The notes beneath the pieces are model-generated. The model saw only the letters and a list, made by a program, of their open reading frames with translations. It was not told the DNA's origin and ran no database searches. The position numbers and the translations under genes are program-made. Of a stretch of DNA of 64,000 nt, positions 56,894 to 64,000 are shown piece after piece (positions within the stretch are counted from its first letter, which is position 1; every line of letters begins with the position of its first letter). The stretch covers positions 1-64,000 of the forward strand of contig JAIOOU010000002.1 in assembly GCA_021414245.1 (NCBI GenBank). The letters are read 5' to 3'. Source of the stretch: Chloroflexota bacterium. GTDB lineage: Bacteria; Chloroflexota; Anaerolineae; Anaerolineales; Villigracilaceae.

Positions 56894-57677
56894 AAGGCGT
56901 GACCACCGGAAGTTGGTCAATAGGAACTGAAAGCTGGACCAGGGTCGCATATACCCATGCGGTTTGACCTAGCTGGCCGGGGATCTGCACCTGTATCCAT
57001 TGGTTATCCACTGTGCGCCCAAGGGCCGTCATGACGGCAGAAACTTCGATCAAGCCGGTTTCCAAAGCATTCAGATCTGGAGCACTTCTTAAATTTACTC
57101 GCGTTGGCCCGGGGTTTGTCACTATGAATCCGGAAGGAACAGCCGGCAATATGGTGGCCACATTAACTTCTGGTGTGACCGGCCTGGAAGTTAATGTGGC
57201 AGGAGCAACCAATGTAATGCCCAGCAGGCGGGCCATCTCAAGGTCGTATTGTCCATGCAGTTTGCGCGCCTGTGCAATACCTGTATTTACCTGTTCGATG
57301 GCGGTTGCATCTGAAGCATTCATAAAACCCATCAAGGTTTGTACAACCATTCCCATATGGGCAAGTTGAAAATTCTTGAGGTCCGTCAAACAGTCGGGCA
57401 CGGACTGATCCTCGGCATCCCGCAGCACACGCTGCATTTCCGGGATGAGTTGGATCAACTGTGATTGAGGTGTGTTCGAGGCAAGCGCAGAATAATCATC
57501 AAACTCCCGGGTTAGTTTATTAACCTTTGCCACTTCAACCGGCAGATTCTCGGAAGAACACGGATCAGGTGTGAGCGTGAATATCGGAGCAATAGCTGTT
57601 GCGGTTGCTTTTCCTCCACATGCTGAAAGAACTATGCTTATCAGTAAAACCATCGGATAAATATTTTTCCTGGTCAT
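56892..57677 (-). CDS. lipoprotein with bacterial SH3-type domain
   Basis: 261-residue exported protein. The lipobox VLSAC gives an acylated Cys at about residue 20. A helical domain follows (about 40-150) with NKLTREFDDYSALASNTPQS and DLKNFQLAHMGMVVQTLMGF. The C-terminal 80 residues form an SH3b domain: NPGPTRVNLRSAPDLNALET (the N-L-R-S-x-P signature), ALGRTVDNQWIQVQIPGQLG and TAWVYATLVQLS. SH3b domains bind peptidoglycan or peptides. It is divergent from nothing nearby; a terminator lies at each end. Confidence 0.85.
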   Translation of the reverse strand: MTRKNIYPMVLLISIVLSACGGKATATAIAPIFTLTPDPCSSENLPVEVAKVNKLTREFDDYSALASNTPQSQLIQLIPEMQRVLRDAEDQSVPDCLTDLKNFQLAHMGMVVQTLMGFMNASDATAIEQVNTGIAQARKLHGQYDLEMARLLGITLVAPATLTSRPVTPEVNVATILPAVPSGFIVTNPGPTRVNLRSAPDLNALETGLIEVSAVMTALGRTVDNQWIQVQIPGQLGQTAWVYATLVQLSVPIDQLPVVTP

Positions 57678-57698
57678 ATTCTTTTCCTTTTACAAAAA

Positions 57699-57729
57699 AG
57701 TGGGACGATGCAGCACACATCGTCCCACT
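57699..57729 (-). terminator. terminator after the beta-helix gene
   Basis: 12-bp perfect stem AGTGGGACGATG / CATCGTCCCACT, 7-nt loop; on the minus strand it is followed by a T-run. Confidence 0.85.
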
Positions 57730-57750
57730 AATTGCAGCACTCGCTTTAGA

Positions 57751-60111
57751 TCACTTTTGGGCCAACACAAAGGTGCCGATATCGTTCACATAGGCTTCAA
57801 AATAACTTTTGCCGGTGACAGGATCATTTCGAATAAAGGGATTCTCAACTTCAACCCACGCAGTGCCATTCCAGAACAAGATGACAAGTTTGGAAACGTC
57901 TACCCCATCAGAGATCGTAAAGGAGATGGTGGCATAGCCGGTCAACTTGCCAAGCTTTTCACCGTTTCTGCTGACGGACGTGATGAAGCCAGATTGGAAG
58001 ACAATTCCATCTGGTAATGGTTTTGAAAGATCTTCGTTCGTGCTGACATCAATCAGGCTGGCAGAATCATCGATCGGGCAGGGAAGGGTCAGACTGTTGC
58101 CATTCCCCAGGATCAATTTCGTGCCACCATAATGTTCACAGTCCAGCTCGATGGTCTGCCCGCTGGCGACAGGCACAAGATTGAGTGGCAATCCGGGAGT
58201 GTTTGTTTTCTTCTTCGCGCAATTGAATGGATTTACAACCAACGTATCACTAAAATCTAGGGGACCATCCGTATTTCCGGTCATGGCCACGCCATTCAGG
58301 GTCAAGACACCAGATGTACTCGCTTGAACTCCATATCCAAAGTTATCATTGAAGTTGCTACAGGTAATGTCAATATCCCCGCCACTATTAATGGTCACGC
58401 CGATTCCGGCGCCATTGAGGGTGCCGTTTCCATTGCCTGTGACATTATTTAGTGAAACCTTCCCCGCAGAGAATACTGCCAGTCCCATGCCGGAACAATC
58501 TCCATTGGAGCAGTTCCCGTTGAAATTGCTGTTGTTAATGACCGTATCCCCGCCAAGATTGATGATCATACCACCCGCGCCCTGATAAGGATCATTATAG
58601 AGCGTGCCGGTCCCATTGGCTGTCACCCCATTCAGTGTGACATTCCCGCCAAGGTCCAGTGCAACAAAGCCAAAGCCAAAGCCGCAATCCAGGCAATTTT
58701 CATTGAAGCTGCTGTCCTCGATGAAAATATTCCCGTTCTCGCTAAAAAAGAGTGCTCCGCCTCCCAGGTCGCCGACCCCATTGGCCTGGACCGTCGTCCC
58801 GGAAATGGAGACATCGCTGTTGGACCCTACCCACAAGCCGACGCTGGCATAGATGCCACTGCCTAAAAATTCAGGGGGGTTATATCCATTGCCCATGAAA
58901 GTATTTGTACCGTTCAACGTGATCGTCGCGAGGTTGGTGTTTAAGCAGGTAAAGCTGCCGAAAAAGTCGAGAAAACAATTGATTAGCTCCGCGCCGCCGC
59001 CGCCATTCCCATTGGCTGTGACATCCGTCAGGGTGATATCGCCGTTTGAATGCGCAATCAACCCCCTGCCTTCGGTAGCCTGTCCGTTGGAATTAAAACT
59101 GCTGTTCGAAATAAAGATATTCCCGGTAGTACAGCCACAGCTGTCATCGAAAACCGCGCCGGTTTCATAATTATCTTCAGCGATTACATCTGAAATGGTA
59201 ATATCACCGCCGCTTTCCACAAAGAGACCGGTATCCCCATTTTCGCTGAAAGTGCCATCAGTAACGGTTACATCGCCTTCGGTTTCTATGTAGGCCCCAT
59301 ATTCGGTATCGGTGACATCCACATTCTCGAGATTAACATCCGCGGTGGTCCCGCCCAACGGATCAACATCTCCAATGTACAAACCCGCCCCGCCGTCAAT
59401 GATGATATCCCTGAGCGTAAGCGAAGCCGGGAAACCATATGCACCCCAATCCCAAAATTCCAGATAATTACCAGAATCCAAGGTGAAAGTGGTCGTACCC
59501 ACCACAGTGTTGTAATTGGCAGATGATGGATCAAAATCCCAGCCTCCCTGGAAAACCAGATCTCCCAGGCCGTTATCTCCATAGTCGAAAATAATACCCG
59601 CCTTATCTATCGAGGGGGTGACATAATCATATGCAACATAAATCGTGCCGTTGCCGGAATCTATTCCTGTGAAATTGGTCAGCTCTTCGATCAGCCCGCC
59701 GACACCATTGAAAGAGGAAAACTTGGCTGTACAGTAGGTTCCACCGGTTGGGTCATCAGCCGGGGTATATCCGTCCATGCACCATTGCGGATCCCCATTA
59801 ACAAGAATATCCGCTGCCTCCTGACTGGCCAGGGACTGCACTTCTCCATTCTCATCCAACACAATCAAATCGGTTCCTTCCGGGACCTGCGCCAGGATAT
59901 CGCCAACGCTGACATCTTCCGGTACGACAGGCTCCTGGGTCGGGATCTCCGTTGCAACCGGCTCCTGTGTGGGGGGCAGTGCCGGTTCTTCTGTCAGCGG
60001 AGGAGGCGTTGAATCATCCGCAAGCACATCGTGGGCCGTACTGAACAGGGAAAAGACGAACACGAAAACCACAGTTAGTGATAAAAAGATGTATGAATGT
60101 CTATTTTTCAT
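57751..60111 (-). CDS. exported parallel beta-helix surface protein
   Basis: 786-residue secreted protein. A signal peptide (SYIFLSLTVVFVFVFSLFST) is followed by a Pro/Thr/Glu-rich linker (about 40-75) and a short N-terminal domain, then a right-handed beta-helix built from repeats with N-G/G-D patterns: for example NSDVSISGTTVQANGVGDLG, NGNIFIEDSSFNENC and GGDTVINNSNFNGNC. Each rung has a turn Asn as in pectate-lyase-like folds. The C-terminus (from about 660) has SRNGEKLGKLTGYATISFTI and NGTAWVEVENPF, a beta-sandwich type anchor or binding domain. I chose ATG 60111 with GGAG 9 nt upstream. It is probably a surface adhesin or polysaccharide-binding protein. Confidence 0.85.
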   Translation of the reverse strand: MKNRHSYIFLSLTVVFVFVFSLFSTAHDVLADDSTPPPLTEEPALPPTQEPVATEIPTQEPVVPEDVSVGDILAQVPEGTDLIVLDENGEVQSLASQEAADILVNGDPQWCMDGYTPADDPTGGTYCTAKFSSFNGVGGLIEELTNFTGIDSGNGTIYVAYDYVTPSIDKAGIIFDYGDNGLGDLVFQGGWDFDPSSANYNTVVGTTTFTLDSGNYLEFWDWGAYGFPASLTLRDIIIDGGAGLYIGDVDPLGGTTADVNLENVDVTDTEYGAYIETEGDVTVTDGTFSENGDTGLFVESGGDITISDVIAEDNYETGAVFDDSCGCTTGNIFISNSSFNSNGQATEGRGLIAHSNGDITLTDVTANGNGGGGAELINCFLDFFGSFTCLNTNLATITLNGTNTFMGNGYNPPEFLGSGIYASVGLWVGSNSDVSISGTTVQANGVGDLGGGALFFSENGNIFIEDSSFNENCLDCGFGFGFVALDLGGNVTLNGVTANGTGTLYNDPYQGAGGMIINLGGDTVINNSNFNGNCSNGDCSGMGLAVFSAGKVSLNNVTGNGNGTLNGAGIGVTINSGGDIDITCSNFNDNFGYGVQASTSGVLTLNGVAMTGNTDGPLDFSDTLVVNPFNCAKKKTNTPGLPLNLVPVASGQTIELDCEHYGGTKLILGNGNSLTLPCPIDDSASLIDVSTNEDLSKPLPDGIVFQSGFITSVSRNGEKLGKLTGYATISFTISDGVDVSKLVILFWNGTAWVEVENPFIRNDPVTGKSYFEAYVNDIGTFVLAQK

Positions 60112-60249
60112 AAATCCACTCCGGTCTGAAAATGAGGAATGCACTAGATTTATCGGACCAATAAGCCTATTTTACTCGGGTTTACATTAATCCTTATTCT
60201 TTAAGTAGCTGAAATTTCCTAAAAGGGGTTCCCCTAGGTAACCTTTGGC

Positions 60250-60278
60250 TTGACATAATTCAGCGGCTGAATTATGAT
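60250..60278 (+). promoter_or_regulatory. consensus promoter with palindromic operator in the spacer, before the Rrf2 gene
   Basis: TTGACA (60250-60255), exactly 17 nt of spacer, TATGAT (60273-60278). The spacer is almost filled by the palindrome CATAATTCAGC-G-GCTGAATTATG (60254-60276), which would block RNA polymerase when bound. Such a layout fits autoregulation by the Rrf2 protein encoded next. Confidence 0.75.
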
Positions 60279-60325
60279 TTATTGTTAATAAGGCCTATTG
60301 AACCACTAGGAGTTATAGACAAAGC

Positions 60326-60784
60326 ATGAGACTTTCCAAACGCGGTGAGTACGGCCTGAGGGCCATGATCGCCTTGGCGGAACCCGCTGACAAAAGCGAC
60401 GCCCCCCAGATGATGCAGATCAAGGAGATCGCCCTGCGCGAACAGATCTCCACCAAATTCCTTGAGCAGATCCTTCTGACGCTCAAAAATGCGGGTCTGC
60501 TTCACAGCAAGATGGGCGTCGGCGGCGGATACTACCTGGCCAGGTCTGCCAAAGAGATCACCCTCGGACAAATCTTCCGCGTGCTGGACGGCCCCGTGGC
60601 TCCCATCAAATGTGTGAGCCAGATGGCCTATGAGCCGTGCGGATGTCCCGACGAAGAGACCTGCGGCCTGCGCCTCGCCATGGGCGATGTGCGTAATGCG
60701 ATTGCCGATATTCTGGATAACACCAGCCTGGCGGATGTGACCAAAAGACAGGGTGCGGTCCGCAAAAAACTCGGGATCAAATAG
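60326..60784 (+). CDS. Rrf2-family transcriptional regulator (IscR/RirA-like)
   Basis: 152-residue winged-helix regulator. The start MRLSKRGEYGLRAMIALAEP matches the Rrf2 N-terminus. The HTH is IKEIALREQISTKFLEQILL, followed by the wing GVGGGYYLARSAKEITL. Three Cys in CVSQMAYEPCGCPDEETC (four in total counting the Cys-Gly-Cys pair) resemble the Fe-S cluster ligands of IscR-type members, so it may sense iron, redox or nitric oxide. A palindromic operator fills its own promoter. A phosphate transporter operon follows 98 bases downstream. Confidence 0.93.
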   Translation: MRLSKRGEYGLRAMIALAEPADKSDAPQMMQIKEIALREQISTKFLEQILLTLKNAGLLHSKMGVGGGYYLARSAKEITLGQIFRVLDGPVAPIKCVSQMAYEPCGCPDEETCGLRLAMGDVRNAIADILDNTSLADVTKRQGAVRKKLGIK

Positions 60785-60829
60785 AATAATGAAACTGCGT
60801 AAAGGGGAGCGCATTTTTATTTATTCTAA

Positions 60830-60860
60830 TTGTCTACTAGTACTATGGGATTTATATAAT
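60830..60860 (+). promoter_or_regulatory. candidate pstS promoter
   Basis: TATAAT at 60855-60860, with TTGTCT at 60830-60835 as a possible -35 (19-nt spacer). The 8-bp palindrome TACTAGTA (60835-60842) lies between. A Pho-box is not recognisable. Confidence 0.4.
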
Positions 60861-60882
60861 ACAAACTAACTGGAGACAAATT

Positions 60883-61890
60883 ATGAAAAAACAGTTTTTA
60901 ACATGGGCCTCCGTATTTCTGGCTTTGGCCGTTGCTCTGTCCGCCTGCGGAACTGCAACTCCCGCGGCAACAGCCGCCTCTGAGTCTGATCCGGGAATTT
61001 CTGTCGAAGCCATGCAGGACACGCTGAGCGGCACCATTTCCGTCTCAGGCGCCTTCGCCCTCTATCCCATGATGACCGTCTGGGCGGATGAATTCCACAA
61101 GCTGCACCCGGATGTCGAGTTCGATGTACAGGGCGGCGGCGCCGGTAAAGGTATGACCGATACGATCGCCGGGGCCGTGGACATTGGCATGATCTCCCGC
61201 ACCATCAAGGATGAAGAAACCGCCCAGGGCATCTTCTGGGTATCTGTCACCAAGGACGCAGTCTTCCCGATCATCAGCTCGGAAAACCCGGTCGCGGAAC
61301 AGATCCTTGCCAAAGGCATTTCACAGGAGATCTTCAGCAAGATCTACATCACCGGTGAGATCACCACCTGGGGACAGGTGGTCGGCGACCCCGCCATCAC
61401 GGATGAGATCCATGTATTCACCCGCTCCGACTCCGCCGGTGCCGCCGAACAGTGGGCCAAATTCGCCGGCGGAACAGCCCAGGAAGACTTGAAGGGGATT
61501 GGCGTCAACGGCGAGCCTTCCATCCTGGATACCGTCATCAAGGACCCGTTGGGAATTGGCTATGGCAACCTGAACAGCATCTTCGATCTATCCAATGGGA
61601 ACATGGTCCCCGGCATCATCATTCCCCCGATTGATATTGACAAGAATGGTCAGGCGGATGCGGCTGAAATTTACAACGTCAAGGAAGACGCCTTCAATGC
61701 GGTGGCAAACGGCGCCTATCCATCCCCTCCCGCCCGTTTTGAGAACCTTGCCACTCTGGGTAAACCGGAAGGTTTGACCCTGGCCTTTATCGAATGGATC
61801 CTGACCGACGGCCAGCAATATCTTGAATCAGCCGGGTATGTGCCGCTCACCCCGGAACAACAAGCTGAATCACTTGCAAAACTCAAATGA
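60883..61890 (+). CDS. pstS: phosphate-binding lipoprotein PstS
   Basis: 335-residue substrate-binding lipoprotein of the high-affinity phosphate ABC transporter. The lipobox ALSAC gives the acylated Cys at about residue 21, followed by an Ala/Thr-rich tether. The binding core starts SGTISVSGAFALYPMMTVWA and has VQGGGAGKGMTDTIAGAVDI and TRSDSAGAAEQWAKF, which match the phosphate-coordinating loops. Its stop overlaps the pstC start (ATGA). Confidence 0.93.
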   Translation: MKKQFLTWASVFLALAVALSACGTATPAATAASESDPGISVEAMQDTLSGTISVSGAFALYPMMTVWADEFHKLHPDVEFDVQGGGAGKGMTDTIAGAVDIGMISRTIKDEETAQGIFWVSVTKDAVFPIISSENPVAEQILAKGISQEIFSKIYITGEITTWGQVVGDPAITDEIHVFTRSDSAGAAEQWAKFAGGTAQEDLKGIGVNGEPSILDTVIKDPLGIGYGNLNSIFDLSNGNMVPGIIIPPIDIDKNGQADAAEIYNVKEDAFNAVANGAYPSPPARFENLATLGKPEGLTLAFIEWILTDGQQYLESAGYVPLTPEQQAESLAKLK

Positions 61891-62888
61891 GTCAAGTAGA
61901 TCCAGGTAATTCCCCCCAACCCATACAGAAAGTGACAGGCCGGTTGACCCGGCCTGTCACCGCGTCCCGTGCCCGTCAAAATAATCTGGCCCAACGGACC
62001 TTTTTTATCTTCACCCTGCTGCCGGTCCTGCTGATCCTGATCGTCACCGTTGCCCTGCTGTTTCGTTCATGGCCGATCTTCAACGCCTATCCGTTAAAAG
62101 ATTTGCTCTTCGGGCAGGTCTGGAAACCCAACGACGGGCTGTTTGGTTTCCGGCCCTTCATCCTGGGCACTTTCTGGGTCACTGCTGTCGGTGTGGTTCT
62201 GGCTGTGCCGGCCTGTATATTGGTTTCGATCTATCTGGCAGAATATGCCCATAACAAAACCCGCTCGATCGCAAAGCCTGTGCTGGACCTGCTGGCTGCG
62301 ATCCCTCCGGTTGTCTACGGCGTCTGGGGGCTGCTGGCCATCGTGCCTTTTGTGGATAAAGTGCTCGCGCCTCTTTCGGGCCGTTGGCTGGACTCCGTTT
62401 CGATCTTTGCAGTCAATCAGCCGACAGGATTCGGAATCCTGTCGGCGGGCATCGTGCTGGCGGTCATGATCGCCCCATTGATCATCTCGGTCATGTTTGA
62501 GATCTTCTCCACCGTTCCCAATGACCTGCGCCACGCCTCCCTGGCCGTCGGTGCGACCCAATGGCAGACCATCCGCAATATCATCCTGCCGCAGGTGGGA
62601 CCCGGCATCATCGCGGCGGTTGTGCTCGGGGCCTCACGCGCCCTTGGCGAAACCATCGCCGTTTTGATGGTGGTCGGCAATATCCCGCAGATCCCGACTT
62701 CGATCTTCGATTCGGCCTATCCCCTGCCGGCATTGATCGCCAACAATTACGGCGAGATGATGTCCATCCCCTTATACGATGCGGCCTTGTTAAGCGCCGC
62801 ACTGGTTTTATTGGCCGTCATCCTGATCTTTAACATTCTTTCCATGCTGGTGATCCAGCGCATGTTGAGGCGAAAATGGGCTTCTTAA
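61887..62888 (+). CDS. pstC: phosphate ABC transporter permease PstC
   Basis: 333-residue inner-membrane permease. It has an N-terminal hydrophilic stretch and about six transmembrane helices (FFIFTLLPVLLILIVTVALL onwards), with the PstC-type loop WKPNDGLFGFRPFILGTFWV and the EAA-type cytoplasmic loop ASLAVGATQWQTIRNIILPQ, which contacts the ATPase PstB. It overlaps pstS by 4 bases and pstA by 13 bases. Confidence 0.95.
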   Translation: MSQVDPGNSPQPIQKVTGRLTRPVTASRARQNNLAQRTFFIFTLLPVLLILIVTVALLFRSWPIFNAYPLKDLLFGQVWKPNDGLFGFRPFILGTFWVTAVGVVLAVPACILVSIYLAEYAHNKTRSIAKPVLDLLAAIPPVVYGVWGLLAIVPFVDKVLAPLSGRWLDSVSIFAVNQPTGFGILSAGIVLAVMIAPLIISVMFEIFSTVPNDLRHASLAVGATQWQTIRNIILPQVGPGIIAAVVLGASRALGETIAVLMVVGNIPQIPTSIFDSAYPLPALIANNYGEMMSIPLYDAALLSAALVLLAVILIFNILSMLVIQRMLRRKWAS

Positions 62889-63748
62889 AGAAAAAACGCT
62901 GGCAAAGACGTCACCTGATGGAAGCATTTATGAAATTCATCATGCAGGTTTCTTTGGTGTTTGTGGCGGGCGCGCTGGGACTGATCCTGTGGATCATCGT
63001 TGTGCGCGGACTTCCGGCCCTCTCCTGGGACATGGTCACGAAAATCCCCGAGGGCGGATATTACATGGGCAAGGGCGGCGGCATTCTGAACGCGATCCTG
63101 GGCTCGCTGTATCTTGCATCCGGCGGGACCCTGCTGGCCATGCTTTTCAGCATCCCGATTGCCATGTATCTGAAAACCTATCTTGGGGATTCAAAATGGG
63201 GCCGGTATGTGCGCCTGTCGCTGGATGTGCTTTGGGGCATTCCTTCCATTGTATACGGCGCATTCGGATTCACCTTGATGATCGCGCTTGGAATCCGGGC
63301 TTCCTTACTGGCCGGCATTCTTGTCCTGGCCCTGATCGAACTGCCCATCATGACCCGCGCCATGGACGAGGTCATTCGCCGCATGCCCGTGGACCTGGAA
63401 CATGCCGCGCTGGCCCTCGGTTCGACAAAATTCGAAGTGGCCCTGCGCGTGGTCACAAGGCAAATGCTGCCCGGCATCACCACGGCCATTTTGCTGGGCT
63501 TCGGCCGTGGAATTGGCGACGCAGCCTCGGTATTGTTCACCGCCGGATATACCGACCGCATTCCCACTTCCCTGATGCGCCCAACCGCTTCCTTACCCCT
63601 GGCGGTCTTCTTTCAACTCGGTTCGCCTTATCCCGAAGTGCAGCAGCGCGGATACGCCGCCGCATTAATTCTCACGGTCATTGTCCTGGCGGTCAGTCTC
63701 GGCTCACGCTGGCTGTCGGCCAGATTAAATAAATATACGATCAAGTAG
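62876..63748 (+). CDS. pstA: phosphate ABC transporter permease PstA
   Basis: 290-residue second permease of the transporter. Six transmembrane helices; PstA-type segments are [35 protein letters not shown], and the EAA loop [20 protein letters not shown]. The start overlaps the pstC end by 13 bases, as in many pst operons. pstB begins 37 bases after its stop. Confidence 0.95.
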   Translation: MGFLKKKRWQRRHLMEAFMKFIMQVSLVFVAGALGLILWIIVVRGLPALSWDMVTKIPEGGYYMGKGGGILNAILGSLYLASGGTLLAMLFSIPIAMYLKTYLGDSKWGRYVRLSLDVLWGIPSIVYGAFGFTLMIALGIRASLLAGILVLALIELPIMTRAMDEVIRRMPVDLEHAALALGSTKFEVALRVVTRQMLPGITTAILLGFGRGIGDAASVLFTAGYTDRIPTSLMRPTASLPLAVFFQLGSPYPEVQQRGYAAALILTVIVLAVSLGSRWLSARLNKYTIK

Positions 63749-63785
63749 GGATACAGTGACGCTGTGTCCCTGCAAGGAAAACAAC

Positions 63786-64000
63786 ATGGATGCTCATATT
63801 CAGGTAAAAAATCTTAATGTCCATTACGGTAAACAGCAGGCCTTGAAAAATATCAATATCGACATTCCCAAAAACCAGATCACGGTCATTATGGGACCCT
63901 CCGGCTGCGGCAAGACCACCCTGCTGAAGACCTTTAATCGGTTTCTCGAACTCACCGATGGCACCCAGATCACCGGCGAAGTGCTGTTGGATGGACAGAA
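63786..64000 (+). CDS. pstB: phosphate ABC transporter ATPase PstB (5' part only)
   Basis: ATP-hydrolysing subunit. Only about 71 codons are in the window: [20 protein letters not shown], with Walker [10 protein letters not shown] and [20 protein letters not shown]. The rest (signature, Walker B) lies beyond base 64000. A phoU gene commonly follows in such operons but cannot be seen. Confidence 0.93.
   Translation, partial: MDAHIQVKNLNVHYGKQQALKNINIDIPKNQITVIMGPSGCGKTTLLKTFNRFLELTDGTQITGEVLLDGQ

Noticed and set aside
60272-60814. 180-codon minus-strand open frame across the Rrf2 gene
   Set aside because: Antisense shadow of the Rrf2 coding region and its operator.
1-64000. CRISPR array, prophage or insertion sequence
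   Set aside because: No spaced direct repeats, transposase, integrase or phage structural motifs were seen on either strand.

Overview
The window is a stretch of bacterial chromosome with moderate to high GC, dense coding and short intergenic gaps. It holds about 60 protein genes and two tRNA genes. The gene set suggests a Chloroflexota bacterium, most likely of class Anaerolineae. The pointers are NarL-type two-component pairs, many large TPR proteins, lipoproteins with Thr/Pro-rich tails, paired CrtI-like oxidoreductases and a MeaB/B12-subunit pair. This assignment is inference from gene style and was not tested by phylogeny. There is no CRISPR array, prophage or insertion sequence. The only repeats are small palindromic ones.

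Layout. 1-5 kb: a partial enoyl-CoA hydratase (minus), small membrane proteins, an RRM RNA-binding protein, a hemerythrin-like protein without its iron ligands, a large polytopic membrane protein and a cupin. 5-11 kb: a lipoprotein, then a GcvT-like protein with two CrtI-like FAD proteins in one operon. 11-14.5 kb (minus): two tandem M1-type metallopeptidase paralogues, one with its catalytic Glu replaced. 14.5-19.5 kb: tRNA-Arg, then a minus-strand operon read as Cas4-like N-half, HEAT-like protein, Cas4-like C-half, nadK, zinc-finger membrane protein, recN. 19.5-28 kb: apt, GIY-YIG, a TyrA-like dehydrogenase, ogt, two chromate-transporter halves, a tandem Usp protein, mutM, prs, meaB and a B12-binding subunit. 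28-38 kb: ftsK, rnz-pfkA, a class A PBP homologue with both active sites degenerate, a zinc-ribbon protein, folP and tRNA-Val.

38.6-52.8 kb (all minus) is the most unusual block. One unit, bounded by terminators, is read as orphan mraZ, NarL response regulator, AAA-type ATPase and three TPR proteins. Upstream of it lie a sensor kinase with a near-duplicate response regulator, and an Mrr-like protein with another TPR protein. Two of the TPR proteins share an N-terminal domain that looks like a P-loop domain without its Walker A motif. 53-60 kb: an NAD-dependent epimerase, a GNAT-like protein, a membrane protein behind a LexA-like palindrome, a squalene/phytoene synthase homologue, an SH3 lipoprotein and a beta-helix surface protein. 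60-64 kb: an Rrf2 regulator with a palindrome inside its own promoter, then pstS-pstC-pstA-pstB (pstB cut by the window end).

Two themes recur. First, several homologues of well-known enzymes have lost named catalytic residues (M1 peptidase, class A PBP, TyrA, squalene synthase, hemerythrin). Second, several genes have a -10-like hexamer only 6-7 nt before the start codon and no Shine-Dalgarno sequence, which suggests leaderless mRNAs.
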